Part shown: piece by piece, positions 17,834 to 25,474 of the stretch | How the letters are laid out: every line of letters starts with the position of its first letter | How positions within the stretch are numbered: position 1 is the first letter of the stretch | Assembly (NCBI RefSeq): GCF_000621625.1 | Contig: NZ_KK211319.1 | Location: 5,677-69,676, forward strand | Length of the DNA: 64,000 nucleotides | Direction: 5' to 3' | Origin: Crocinitomix catalasitica ATCC 23190 | GTDB taxonomy: Bacteria; Bacteroidota; Bacteroidia; Flavobacteriales_D; Crocinitomicaceae | Translations under genes and position numbers: made by a program | The notes under the pieces: generated by a model | The model's database searches: none | Seen by the model: the letters and a program-made list of their open reading frames with translations, nothing else | What the model was told of the DNA's origin: nothing

Positions 17834-18070
17834 GTTGAGAAGGAATTCCGGTTGAGAAGGCATTTATCTTTCGTGTTTGATCACCAATAAGATTAACAAA
17901 TCTCTGAACCAAATTTAGTCTTTGTCGATGCAAGTTGCGCAGAATATTCATGCTAACTTTGCCATAAACAAAATTCTAATTGATTTGATCACCTATAAGT
18001 TCGACGATTAACAGAACACGGCACGAGATTTAGTATATGTCGATCCTGTAGGGGTCGTAAATCTCTAACT
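17834..18070. repeat. Degenerate local duplications in the atpG-RAYT gap
   Basis: Several short segments recur: GTTGAGAAGG at 17834 and 17851; TTTGATCACC(A/T)ATAAG at 17877 and 17984; GATTAACA at 17891 and 18006; and a TTTAGT...TGTCGAT segment at 17911-17929 and 18026-18044. A degenerate REP-like motif (GCGCAGAATATTCATGC) lies at about 17937-17953. No coding gene is supported here; a 90-codon minus-strand frame across these repeats looks spurious. Confidence 0.5.
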
Positions 18071-18108
18071 TGGAGTGCTCGTATGAACTCAATGACCCTG
18101 TAGGGGTC
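18042..18108. repeat. Two palindromes of the CCTGTAGGG type
   Basis: GATCCTGTAGGGGTC at 18042-18056 and the perfect palindrome GACCC-TGTAG-GGGTC at 18094-18108, both followed by a CGTAA/ACATAA-like flank. They resemble the CCCGAAGGG and CCCTGAAAGGG palindromes at 69-157. Confidence 0.55.
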
Positions 18109-18231
18109 ACATAATCCCCTCTTGTATATGTTAAATAAAGACGTCGTCGTATGAATGGTAAACAAACATTTAAACATGTCTGTTGTCTTTCTTATTTTCA
18201 TCCCACAGGTGCGTAGGTTTTGAGACAGGCT

Positions 18232-18285
18232 GCGTAGGATATTCATCCTGCGCCAAACCACAATCTTTTGGATATTTATCCAAGG
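18232..18285. repeat. REP palindromes upstream of the RAYT gene
   Basis: Two hairpins with the core GGAT-ATTN-ATCC. At 18232-18253, GCGTAGGAT pairs with ATCCTGCGC (one G-U). At 18268-18283, TTGGAT pairs with ATCCAA and extends outwards with G-U pairs. The same core occurs downstream of the transposase at 18973-19024. Confidence 0.7.
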
Positions 18286-18359
18286 TGCTGCCCCAAATCA
18301 AATTCAAAGTGATACGCGTCACCATAACTTATTCTGTATAAAATCATTATTTTAGATTT

Positions 18360-18962
18360 GTGGGAAAGCGATCAGGACTAAAACATACAATTAAAAAAGA
18401 AGCAAGTTATTTTTTAACGCTTACCATTGTTGGTTGGGCAGATGTTTTTACGCGACCTATTTATAAGGATACTGTGATTGATTCGCTGAAATACTGCATG
18501 GAAAATAAAGGATTGAACATTTTTGCCTACGTAATTATGACGAATCATATTCATTTATTGGTAAATACGGAACCTAATTTCAAGCTTGAAGATACGATAA
18601 GGGATTTTAAACGGCATACAAGTGTAACAATCACAGATTTAATAATGACTGAACCAGAAAGTAGAAGAGAATGGTTAATGGGTTTGTTTGGAATAGCTGC
18701 TGTAGAAAGTTGTAAAGATCAGAATGTGAAATTTTGGCAAACAGGAAATCACGCAATTGAAATTTATAGCGAAAAGTTTGTATGGGAGAAAATAAATTAC
18801 ATTCACAATAATCCTGTTAAGGCAAAATTTGTAAATAAACCTGAAGACTGGATTTACTCATCTGCGACAAATTATGCAGACATGGAATCGGTTTTAAAAG
18901 TACATGCATTGACACCAAGCTTATCTAAAATCAGACAGTTTTATTATTACGGTAAAGAATAA
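18360..18962 (+). CDS. REP-associated tyrosine transposase (RAYT, Y1_Tnp family)
   Basis: 200 residues with a single Y1-transposase (HUH) domain. The metal-binding HUH motif is NHIHLL (His63 and His65). The catalytic Tyr is probably Tyr147 in the typical NYIHNNPVKA segment, followed by WIYSSATNY. Family members nick and rejoin single-stranded DNA and are thought to mobilise REP palindromes. The start is a GTG at 18360, reading MGKRSGLKHT; no in-frame ATG precedes the core domain. Palindromes with a GGAT/ATCC core flank the gene on both sides, which fits a REPtron arrangement. The domain looks intact, so it may be active. Its last codons are part of a segment recurring at 19034 and 19738. Confidence 0.9.
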   Translation: MGKRSGLKHTIKKEASYFLTLTIVGWADVFTRPIYKDTVIDSLKYCMENKGLNIFAYVIMTNHIHLLVNTEPNFKLEDTIRDFKRHTSVTITDLIMTEPESRREWLMGLFGIAAVESCKDQNVKFWQTGNHAIEIYSEKFVWEKINYIHNNPVKAKFVNKPEDWIYSSATNYADMESVLKVHALTPSLSKIRQFYYYGKE

Positions 18963-18978
18963 AAAGTTAATGGCGGAT
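18941..18978. repeat. RAYT tail repeat, copy A (3' end of the transposase)
   Basis: Segment spanning the last codons and stop of the RAYT gene (TATTACGGTAAAGAATAA then AAAGTTAATGGCGGA). Degenerate copies occur at 19034-19070 and 19738-19771. Confidence 0.6.
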
Positions 18979-19024
18979 GAATATCCGCTGAATTCGGTTT
19001 TGGTGCAGGATGGATATCCTGCAC
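18973..19024. repeat. REP palindromes downstream of the RAYT gene
   Basis: Two perfect hairpins: GCGGAT-GAAT-ATCCGC at 18973-18988, and a 9-bp stem GTGCAGGAT / ATCCTGCAC with loop GGAT at 19003-19024. They share the GGAT/ATCC core with the upstream pair at 18232-18285. Confidence 0.8.
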
Positions 19025-19033
19025 AGCGTTTTG

Positions 19034-19070
19034 TTTTATTATTATGGAAATGAATAAAAAGTTGAGCGCG
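19034..19070. repeat. RAYT tail repeat, copy B
   Basis: TATTATTATGGAAATGAATAA then AAAGTTGAGCGCG, aligning with the RAYT 3' end (copy A). It lies upstream of the small secreted gene at 19198. Confidence 0.55.
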
Positions 19071-19126
19071 AATGAATAATGTTCATTCTGAATTTGTCGT
19101 TAGTGAAGGACGTGTCCTGCGGGACA
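19070..19126. repeat. Further REP-like palindromes
   Basis: GAATGAA-TAATG-TTCATTC (19070-19088, perfect 7-bp stem) and TGTCC-TGCG-GGACA (19113-19126). Both have the compact stem-loop form of the other palindromes around the RAYT gene. Confidence 0.6.
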
Positions 19127-19197
19127 AGTGATAAATAATGAGCCTGAAAAATACGATATGAATGCAAATTGTACTCCTTTTGAAATAATGCAATAAT

Positions 19198-19731
19198 ATG
19201 AAAAACATAGTTTTAGTATATTTATTTCTAGTAGCATGCAAAATTTCTTTTGCGCAGGTTGATGCTGTTGTTATTTGGTGTAGTACAGAGTCTTCAATCA
19301 CTTATCCAATAGTTATAACTAATGATTCAATTACAGATGAGTTTACTAGCGAGCAAATAAAGTATAGAAATAGTGCTGCCATCAAAAAGAAAAGATTATA
19401 CAACATAATATTGAATGATACTTTGCAGGATGATAAATTATTTACAATCTTTAATATAATTCAAAGCTCATATAATGATTTAATCCCATTTGAGGAGAAA
19501 AATGAATATTTAAGCTTCCCAGAAATAAGGTATATTAAGAATGGTGAATTGGTTGAAAAATTAGTAATTGAAAGTAAAGAAAAATTTAAAGAATTGATGG
19601 AAGGAGTGAAACCTAACCTTAAAGATGAGTTTAATGACAGTAACTATATAAATTTCTGCAATCACCTTAATGCAATTTATTTAGATGTAGCAGATAGGTA
19701 TTTTGAAATTAAAACAGAGCAAGATAAATAA
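19198..19731 (+). CDS. Small secreted protein of unknown function
   Basis: 177 residues, not recognised. The signal peptide is about residues 1-19 (KNIVLVYLFLVACKISFA, then QVDAVV). The mature part is charged and mixed alpha/beta, with YFEIKTEQDK at the C-terminus. It is AT-rich and lies between RAYT tail repeats B and C, in an accessory stretch full of REP palindromes, so recent acquisition is plausible. No membrane anchor or catalytic motif is visible. The Cys in VACKISFA could be read as a lipobox, but the preceding residues fit poorly. Confidence 0.6.
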   Translation: MKNIVLVYLFLVACKISFAQVDAVVIWCSTESSITYPIVITNDSITDEFTSEQIKYRNSAAIKKKRLYNIILNDTLQDDKLFTIFNIIQSSYNDLIPFEEKNEYLSFPEIRYIKNGELVEKLVIESKEKFKELMEGVKPNLKDEFNDSNYINFCNHLNAIYLDVADRYFEIKTEQDK

Positions 19732-19737
19732 TGTGGG

Positions 19738-19771
19738 ATATTATGGTAAAGAATAAAAAGTTAAGGGCGGA
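19738..19771. repeat. RAYT tail repeat, copy C
   Basis: TATTATGGTAAAGAATAA then AAAGTTAAGGGCGG, nearly identical to the transposase 3' end (about 31 of 35 positions by eye). It starts 7 nt after the stop of the 19198 gene and precedes the pseudogene at 19838. Confidence 0.65.
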
Positions 19772-19837
19772 ACTACTGATTCAAAACCTTTAGGTATAAC
19801 AAAAATTATAAAACAACAGAAAAATAATGATGACATT

Positions 19838-20278
19838 ATGAACTTAATATTTGCAATAATTCTTGCCTGTGGGTCTATGTGCGGATCATTTTTGCACAGT
19901 ACCAACGCGCGGTATAATGACTATGACTCTGAATTATTTTATTCGTCCGTTGACTCACTTTCTGAAGTATTATGCATAGAAGATTTTGGTTCAGGGAGAA
20001 GTCAAGATATTTCGTTTAGGTTGCGAGTTTTGGTTTAATTTACTGATACAACTGATACTTTTTTCGATGAAGTCATTGCTCATGAAAGCTCAAATATTTC
20101 ATCTTTAGAGTTGGATCTATTTTTGGAAAAATTTTCAGTAAGATGTTCAACCTTAAATATGTATCAAGATAAACTTAAAATTGAGAGAGATAGATATTCA
20201 TCAGGATTAGAAGGAAATCATTTCGCTATTGAAGTAGACAAAAAAGCTGGTAAGGCATTCACAAAGCCCCGCAGATAA
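19838..20278 (+). pseudogene. Small secreted protein gene interrupted by an in-frame stop
   Basis: An ATG frame with a signal-like N-terminus (MNLIFAIILACGSMCGSFL) runs 66 codons to a TAA at 20036-20038. The same frame then continues open for 79 codons (FTDTTDTFFDEV...AFTKPRR) to a TAA at 20276-20278. The continuation is protein-like and ends at a good terminator, so this is probably one gene of about 146 codons with a nonsense mutation. Stop read-through or a sequencing error are alternatives. The product is not recognised. Confidence 0.65.
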
Positions 20279-20291
20279 TTAAAAACTAAAC

Positions 20292-20336
20292 ACCAATCCG
20301 CTCTCCGCCTGATGCGGATTGGTTTATTATTTTTTA
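20292..20336 (+). terminator. Rho-independent terminator after the pseudogene
   Basis: ACCAATCCGC (20292-20301) pairs with GCGGATTGGT (20314-20323), followed by a T-rich tract. Confidence 0.8.
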
Positions 20337-20348
20337 ATTGCCCCCGCT

Positions 20349-20372
20349 CCGCATGTAGCTTTGCTGCTGCGG
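20349..20372. repeat. Palindromic element CCGCA...TGCGG
   Basis: Nested stem CCGCA / TGCGG with an inner AGC-TTT-GCT, in the gene-free stretch 20337-20440. Nothing else is recognisable there. Confidence 0.45.
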
Positions 20373-20440
20373 TTGCTAAACCATATTTAAAATTCGTAAA
20401 ATTTCACAACGACAAATGAAAGTTCAGTGTATTTCCGCGT

Positions 20441-20530
20441 TAAAGATTGCAGCGGATATCCTTTTTTCGGTCGACTGCAAGGAGACTGATAAAAAGATTA
20501 GAGCGAAAAGCCTGACACCGCAACTGCGGG
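20441..20530. repeat. Dispersed stem-loop element, copy 2
   Basis: Same element as at 247-345: AGCGGATATCCTTTTTTC, then AAAAAGATTAGAGCGAAAAGC. The arms ATC(C)T6CGGTC (20458-20472) and GACTGATA5GAT (20484-20498) pair, with different bases from copy 1, so complementarity is maintained. It again lies past the 3' end of a minus-strand gene (ribE) and beside a heptamer array. Confidence 0.6.
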
Positions 20531-20561
20531 GTAACGCCCAAAAAAATCTAACTCCTTTTGC

Positions 20562-20596
20562 CTATCAACTATTATCTAACCCCTAACCCCTAACCC
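20562..20596. repeat. Heptamer array (CTATCAA, CTATTAT, then 3x CTAACCC)
   Basis: Five 7-bp units in register. The last two CTAACCC units encode the ribE stop codon and last codons on the minus strand. Compare the array at 161-242. Confidence 0.65.
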
Positions 20597-21167
20597 CCAT
20601 CATCTTCTTCACATACTTCCCAATAATGTCGAATTCTAAATTTACTTTGGTGCCGACTTTGAATGTGTGGAAATTGGTATGTTCAATTGTGTAAGGAATG
20701 ATATGAACGGAGAACAATTGGTCCTCAGACTGCACAACAGTGAGACTTACGCCATTCACGGTGATAGAGCCTTTTGAAACGGTTACATCATCATAATCGT
20801 ATTCAAAAACATATTCTGTACTGCCGTCGTGTTCGATAACCTCTTTACATGTTCCGATGGTGTCAACATGACCTTGAACGATATGTCCGTCTAGGCGATC
20901 ACCGACTTTTGTACAACGCTCGATATTTACTAGATCACCAATCTGCAATAAACCTAGATTCGTACGTTCTAAGGTCTCTTGAATGGCTGTTAGGGTATAA
21001 TTGTCTCCATCAATCGCAACAACGGTTAAACAGGTGCCATTATGTGCCACACTCTGGTCAATTTTTAATTCGTTAGTAAAAGCACACGAAAATGTAAAGT
21101 GTACATTGGTCGCATCTTTCTCAATCGCTTCTACTTTTCCTAAAGTCTCAATTATTCCTGTAAACAT
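20583..21167 (-). CDS. ribE: Riboflavin synthase, alpha chain
   Basis: 194 residues, two lumazine-binding domains. It dismutates two 6,7-dimethyl-8-ribityllumazine molecules to riboflavin. The first domain begins MFTGIIETLGKVEAIE and has NGTCLTVV and NIERCTKVGDRLDGHIVQGHVDT. The second repeats with SKGSITVNGVSLTVV and HTNFHTFKVGTKVNLEFDIIGKYV. The frame is open further upstream to 21269, but MFTGIIE is the family N-terminus and a TATCTTTG box at 21183-21190 would start transcription just before it. The C-terminus (MMGVRG) is partly encoded by a heptamer repeat. Confidence 0.95.
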   Translation of the reverse strand: MFTGIIETLGKVEAIEKDATNVHFTFSCAFTNELKIDQSVAHNGTCLTVVAIDGDNYTLTAIQETLERTNLGLLQIGDLVNIERCTKVGDRLDGHIVQGHVDTIGTCKEVIEHDGSTEYVFEYDYDDVTVSKGSITVNGVSLTVVQSEDQLFSVHIIPYTIEHTNFHTFKVGTKVNLEFDIIGKYVKKMMGVRG

Positions 21168-21182
21168 TCTTTGAATTTTGTA

Positions 21183-21190
21183 CAAAGATA
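21183..21190 (-). promoter_or_regulatory. -7 box TATCTTTG for ribE
   Basis: Minus-strand TAnnTTTG match 16 nt before the ribE ATG at 21167. It excludes the longer upstream start. Confidence 0.65.
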
Positions 21191-21320
21191 AGTCTAAACT
21201 TTTACTCTTAAAAATTGATCGGCTCTGTTGTCGCTTTTTATTGAATTTGGTTTGTTGCGATTTCCGCAAATAATTTTATTGACCTGTATTATTCAATTCT
21301 ACCAATCGGTGGAATGTCCA

Positions 21321-21328
21321 TAATTTTG
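21321..21328 (+). promoter_or_regulatory. -7 box TAATTTTG upstream of the 21365 gene
   Basis: TAnnTTTG match 37 nt before the ATG; no clear -33 element. Confidence 0.5.
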
Positions 21329-21364
21329 AACCAGAAATTAGAACAGAGCATAAAAAAATAGAAT

Positions 21365-22573
21365 ATGAAAAATGTAATAATGATTGTCCTTTTGATTGCT
21401 GGTCAGCAAGTATTTGGACAAAATTCGAAACAAACAGTAGCCATCGCTAATCCGTATATAGAAAGTATTAATATTACACAGAGTCGTGCGGCTAAACTAA
21501 TTCAGCTTGAATTAATAAAGTTGGATAAATACAATGTGTATGACGAATTTGATATGGCGGAGATTATTAAAGGAAATGAGAATTATACGAATGATTGTTT
21601 TGGTATCTCGTGCCTTTCAAACATGGGGAAAGATTTAAATGTTGATTATGTAATTTTTGCAAGTTTTACTGGCTTGAGCAATAAAATTGCAATTTCAATT
21701 AAATGGATTGACAGTAAATCAGGTAAACTCAGCAAATCAATGGTGCGTGAGTTTGATAATCAAGAGACTGAATTGCAGAGAATGATCGAGATTTTATTGA
21801 AAACGATGAATGGTATTGATATTGATCAGGTGTTGATGGATCGATTAAAATTTAATAATGAGGTGATCACATCGAATAATATTGGGCGAATTAATAATTC
21901 TGGTCCGCGTGTTGGTTATGCGATGATGGTTGGTGATATGCAGGAATATGCGATGCGTCCAATGGATCAAGGTGGGTTGGATATTTTTCCTGGAATGAGC
22001 ATGATTGGGTATCAAGTAGAAAAGCAATATGTTGGAACGGAAAATTTCTCAGCATTGGTTGAAGGTATTTTTAATGTTTCTGGTCTTGAACAAGGACAAT
22101 TTATTCCGTCAATTACCATTTTAAACGGGTTTAGAATTGGTAAAGCAGGTTGGGAATTAGCATTCGGTCCCGGTTTTGGTGTGAAGAAAGTTTCGGATGG
22201 TTTCTTTGATAAGGACAATAGATTTGGCAAAGGGAATAATGCTTATTTCTCTAGAGCTGATTGGGATCAATATTCAGCGAATACTTACGCTTCTGATTCT
22301 TCTTACTACGACCAATTTGGTTTTTATTCGCCACCATCGGTTGGAACGGCAACGGACGGAGCAATTAATTATGGTAGTTTTTACGATTCAAGAGGTACGT
22401 TAAAAATCAATACAACATTCTTATTCGCTTTTGGTAGAACCTTTAATGCAGGAGCTTTAAACATTCCGGTGAATGTATTCTATTCTTCTAGTAGAGGCGG
22501 TGGTTTAGCCGGAATTTCTGTTGGATTCAATGTAATTAATGCGAAGAAGAATATCAATCCAAACGAATATTAA
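21365..22573 (+). CDS. Secreted protein, TolB-N/CsgG-like N-terminal region plus barrel-like C-terminal region
   Basis: 402 residues. The signal peptide is about 1-19 (IMIVLLIAGQQVFGQ). Residues about 20-155 have the alternating pattern of TolB-N/LpoB/CsgG-like alpha/beta domains: KLIQLELIKLDKYNVYDEFDM, DCFGISCLSNMGKDLNVDYVIFASFTGLSNK, SIKWIDSKSGKL. Residues about 180-400 are glycine/aromatic-rich strands ending in LAGISVGFNVINAKKN, suggesting an outer-membrane barrel or a beta-domain. The assignment is by sequence pattern only. It is monocistronic, with a promoter at 21321 and a terminator at 22620. No known partner is adjacent. Confidence 0.5.
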   Translation: MKNVIMIVLLIAGQQVFGQNSKQTVAIANPYIESINITQSRAAKLIQLELIKLDKYNVYDEFDMAEIIKGNENYTNDCFGISCLSNMGKDLNVDYVIFASFTGLSNKIAISIKWIDSKSGKLSKSMVREFDNQETELQRMIEILLKTMNGIDIDQVLMDRLKFNNEVITSNNIGRINNSGPRVGYAMMVGDMQEYAMRPMDQGGLDIFPGMSMIGYQVEKQYVGTENFSALVEGIFNVSGLEQGQFIPSITILNGFRIGKAGWELAFGPGFGVKKVSDGFFDKDNRFGKGNNAYFSRADWDQYSANTYASDSSYYDQFGFYSPPSVGTATDGAINYGSFYDSRGTLKINTTFLFAFGRTFNAGALNIPVNVFYSSSRGGGLAGISVGFNVINAKKNINPNEY

Positions 22574-22619
22574 TCTGAGTTCAGGTTATAAGCTTTTGTA
22601 AATCGACGAAGCTAAGGGG

Positions 22620-22651
22620 CCGGAGGACATTGTGTTCTTCGGTTTTTTTTT
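22620..22651 (+). terminator. Rho-independent terminator after the 21365 gene
   Basis: CCGGAGGAC (22620-22628) pairs with GTTCTTCGG (22634-22642) with G-U pairs, followed by nine T. Confidence 0.85.
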
Positions 22652-22658
22652 GTAAAAT

Positions 22659-25274
22659 TTACTTACGAGGCGCGGCGATAATTTGAATATTGCCTTGGTA
22701 AGAAATGGGTTCGAGACCAGCCAATTTAATTTGATAAACAACTACGGTATAGAAATAGACACCATCCGAACAAGGTTCGCCAGTATTCTGATCTAATCCA
22801 TCCCAATTAATCATTGGGTCTTCAGTTTGAAACACAGGTGTTCCCCATCTATTCACAATGGTCAATTCAATTTTTTCAACGAATTTATAAGGTAGTAATG
22901 GGTGATAGAGGTCATTAACATTACTTCCGTTCGGTGTGAAAACATTTGGCAATACATAATAACCATCACAATTATCAATACAAACCATATTAGATGGCAA
23001 ACTTTCGTTATTGTATTGAACAGAATCGAGTGCAGTGATATAATAACAGCCTGCAATACTTCCTCTGTCATCATGAACGAAGCTTGTATCTAAAGGACTA
23101 TCAAACGAAGCTAATAATTCTAAACTATCACCTGCAAACGGTGCAAAATAAAGATTATAGCGTGTTACATCATCCGCACAAGACAAGTTGGGATTGGTCC
23201 AATTTAAATAAGTTTCTTCTTTCTCACAATCACCACTAATTTGTATTGTTGGTGCACATGGAGGTGTAAAATCGAATGGTTCACCACAAATTTCTTGCGA
23301 CCAATTGATTAATGGCTTAGCAATACCATCTGCAGTATATTCACCAATGGTTTTGACTTTATAACAATAAGTTTTACCGTTGACCAAGGCCGTATCTATA
23401 TAACCTATACTTGTAGTCGTTGCCAATAATACAAAGTCACCACTACCGGTTGGTACCTCTTTATAAATTTCATACGAATAATTCGCCCATGGAATTGACT
23501 CAACCCATCTAATTTCAAGTTGATTGTCATTTGGTATCAAACTGGCATAAATTGAAGATGCGGCAATCGAAGCACCTACTAAAACATCAGCGCTGTACAA
23601 TTCGACAGTATAAGTATAAGGTAAGTCTTGCGTATTTAACGAATTGTCTTCGTATACCGTGTCAGGATTATTAATCAATACTTGGTCCTCAGAAGTGTAG
23701 ATAAGTGTTGCAGGATCAGCATAGCCTTCGCCTCTGTACAATTTATAATGATAAGGTCCTGGGAAAACAACTTCATCTAATTCTTTCGGATAAGACCAAA
23801 GAATAGAATCTTTTCCAATTGCAGCGTCAGTTGTTAATATGCTAACATTTGTCAAAACAGGAACCTCAAATTTAAGGTGTGCACAATCTTGAATAGAAAC
23901 ACAGCTTTCGGCACCATTTTCAAGTACAGCAGTAACTAAATAACAATATTTATTGCCGACAATCAATTCAGAATCGTCTGTATAATCTAACGAATGTGTT
24001 GTATCTAAAAATTCGTAACCCATTGCAGTCGGCGTGCTGATATCACAACATTCGTCATTGTATAAAGAGCTGTCCAAAGATCTATAAATTTTATAGTAAG
24101 CGACATCATCGCAAATTGTAGGATCCCAAGTCAAGTTCATTACATTACCAAAAGGCGAAACACGTAAATTTTCAACCGGTGGAATGTTTACTTTAATACT
24201 GAAAGATTTAACATCAGACAATTGAATATCTGGATGATAATCATCCGCATGAAGCGTAACTAGATATGGTGAATTAGAGGCATTATCACAGTTTGGTGTC
24301 CAAATAAAACGACCTTCAACCTCTAAAGGACCTGTACTATCGATAAAAATTGCTGGATTTTCAGCTAAATGAAAGATAGAACCAGTTGCAAAAATCTTTA
24401 AATCATTTGTTGGATCGGTAGCTTTTATTTTAAGATCGATTGTACTGCCAACAAAAACACAAGTGTCAGGAACATTTTCAATCACCGGCGGATCATGCGG
24501 ACAAGGTAGAACCTCGAACTGCATATCCTGTAGAACAGCACCAATATATTGTCCGTTTCTATATTCCGAAATTTTAATCGCGATATTATAAACTCCACTA
24601 ATTGTTGGTCTATCCCAGCACAATGTTCCAGTAACAGGATCGATAGATAAAGTTCCACCACCAAAACCAACTTCGTTTGGATATTTATAAATTGTAGGAA
24701 TTGACATTTCTAGACAATCAACACCTCTACAAGGTACGATATCATAACTTAAACTATCCCCATCAGGATCGTAAGCAGATAAATTATAACAATAAATTTC
24801 GTTGACACATGCAAATTCGGGACAAGGACAATCTTCAATAACAATTGAGTTATTTGGCGTACCCATAAAAGGAGAGATAATCAATTCCGTTTGAATACAG
24901 AAAACCTTATCTACTGAATTCGTTATATTAATTACACCTGCATTTCTATTGGGATCTTCAACACTGATAATATAAGAACTCGGTCCCGTGAATGTATGCA
25001 AACCAATATAAGTATTGATTTGTACGTCATAATCGGCAATAAATTCAATATTATCTCTAAATAGTGTATCACGTGTTCCGTCACCCCATTTAATCTCTAA
25101 TTCTGGCCGATCTGCTTCACTTGTTGTTTGAGTACAAGTAGTTACGGTGAATCTGTAGGTGTTTCCTGAAACATGTTCGTACGTTATTGAACCCGATCTA
25201 TTATGCGTAGCAAATCCAGTGATTGGCAGCAATAAAAACAGACAGATATAGAGTAGTATATGTTTCAAATTCAA
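22659..25274 (-). CDS. Large T9SS type B (gliding-motility CTD) secreted protein with FN3-like domains
   Basis: About 871 residues. The proposed start is a TTG giving a signal peptide (NLKHILLYICLFLLLPITGFA, in two parts), just downstream of a TATCTTTG promoter at 25296-25303. The ATG at 25430 lies upstream of that promoter and is rejected. The N-terminal half begins THNRSGSITYEHVSGNTYRF and includes YDPDGDSLSYDI cadherin/PKD-like and DATDPTNDLKI segments. The middle contains several fibronectin-III-like repeats with DVAYYKIYRS, CYLVTAV and YCYKVKTIGEY. The C-terminus (NVFTPNGSNVNDLY, VNRWGTPVF, WDGLDQNTGEPCSDGVYFYTV) is the type B sorting domain. Likely a surface or secreted adhesin-like protein. 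Many Asp-rich loops and paired Cys suggest Ca2+ binding and disulfides. Confidence 0.8.
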   Translation of the reverse strand: MNLKHILLYICLFLLLPITGFATHNRSGSITYEHVSGNTYRFTVTTCTQTTSEADRPELEIKWGDGTRDTLFRDNIEFIADYDVQINTYIGLHTFTGPSSYIISVEDPNRNAGVINITNSVDKVFCIQTELIISPFMGTPNNSIVIEDCPCPEFACVNEIYCYNLSAYDPDGDSLSYDIVPCRGVDCLEMSIPTIYKYPNEVGFGGGTLSIDPVTGTLCWDRPTISGVYNIAIKISEYRNGQYIGAVLQDMQFEVLPCPHDPPVIENVPDTCVFVGSTIDLKIKATDPTNDLKIFATGSIFHLAENPAIFIDSTGPLEVEGRFIWTPNCDNASNSPYLVTLHADDYHPDIQLSDVKSFSIKVNIPPVENLRVSPFGNVMNLTWDPTICDDVAYYKIYRSLDSSLYNDECCDISTPTAMGYEFLDTTHSLDYTDDSELIVGNKYCYLVTAVLENGAESCVSIQDCAHLKFEVPVLTNVSILTTDAAIGKDSILWSYPKELDEVVFPGPYHYKLYRGEGYADPATLIYTSEDQVLINNPDTVYEDNSLNTQDLPYTYTVELYSADVLVGASIAASSIYASLIPNDNQLEIRWVESIPWANYSYEIYKEVPTGSGDFVLLATTTSIGYIDTALVNGKTYCYKVKTIGEYTADGIAKPLINWSQEICGEPFDFTPPCAPTIQISGDCEKEETYLNWTNPNLSCADDVTRYNLYFAPFAGDSLELLASFDSPLDTSFVHDDRGSIAGCYYITALDSVQYNNESLPSNMVCIDNCDGYYVLPNVFTPNGSNVNDLYHPLLPYKFVEKIELTIVNRWGTPVFQTEDPMINWDGLDQNTGEPCSDGVYFYTVVVYQIKLAGLEPISYQGNIQIIAAPRK

Positions 25275-25295
25275 TTTTGATGTTGAGTATTCCTC

Positions 25296-25303
25296 CAAAG
25301 ATA
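25296..25303 (-). promoter_or_regulatory. -7 box TATCTTTG for the T9SS type B gene
   Basis: Minus-strand TAnnTTTG, about 21 nt before the in-frame TTG at 25274. It argues that translation starts at that TTG (or the next one at 25268). Confidence 0.6.
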
Positions 25304-25451
25304 TAAAAAATGAATCTCCTTGGGTATAGGATAAACGTAAAAACAGAGAGAATAGTTGAATTAAAATATTTACTTGCAATAAATACTGATTAATCGGTAG
25401 ATAAATAGAAAATCCGAAACCTTCATTCAATTACCATCAGTTAAAAAATGA

Positions 25452-25459
25452 TAACTTTG
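25452..25459 (+). promoter_or_regulatory. -7 box TAACTTTG for pepA
   Basis: TAnnTTTG located between the upstream in-frame ATG (25448) and the ATG at 25475. Transcription would start after the first ATG, so the second is the likely start codon. Confidence 0.65.
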
Positions 25460-25474
25460 CCAAAAAAATACAAG

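Noticed and set aside
17989-18261. 90-codon minus-strand open frame upstream of the RAYT
   Set aside because: It runs across REP palindromes and duplicated segments, has no recognisable domain, and reads as repeat-encoded noise.
18360-20278. Prophage or integrative element
   Set aside because: No integrase, tRNA target, structural or replication genes; the RAYT/REP set explains the region.
20583-21269. Longer riboflavin synthase starting at 21269
   Set aside because: Adds 34 basic residues ahead of the invariant MFTGIIE start and lies upstream of a promoter box.
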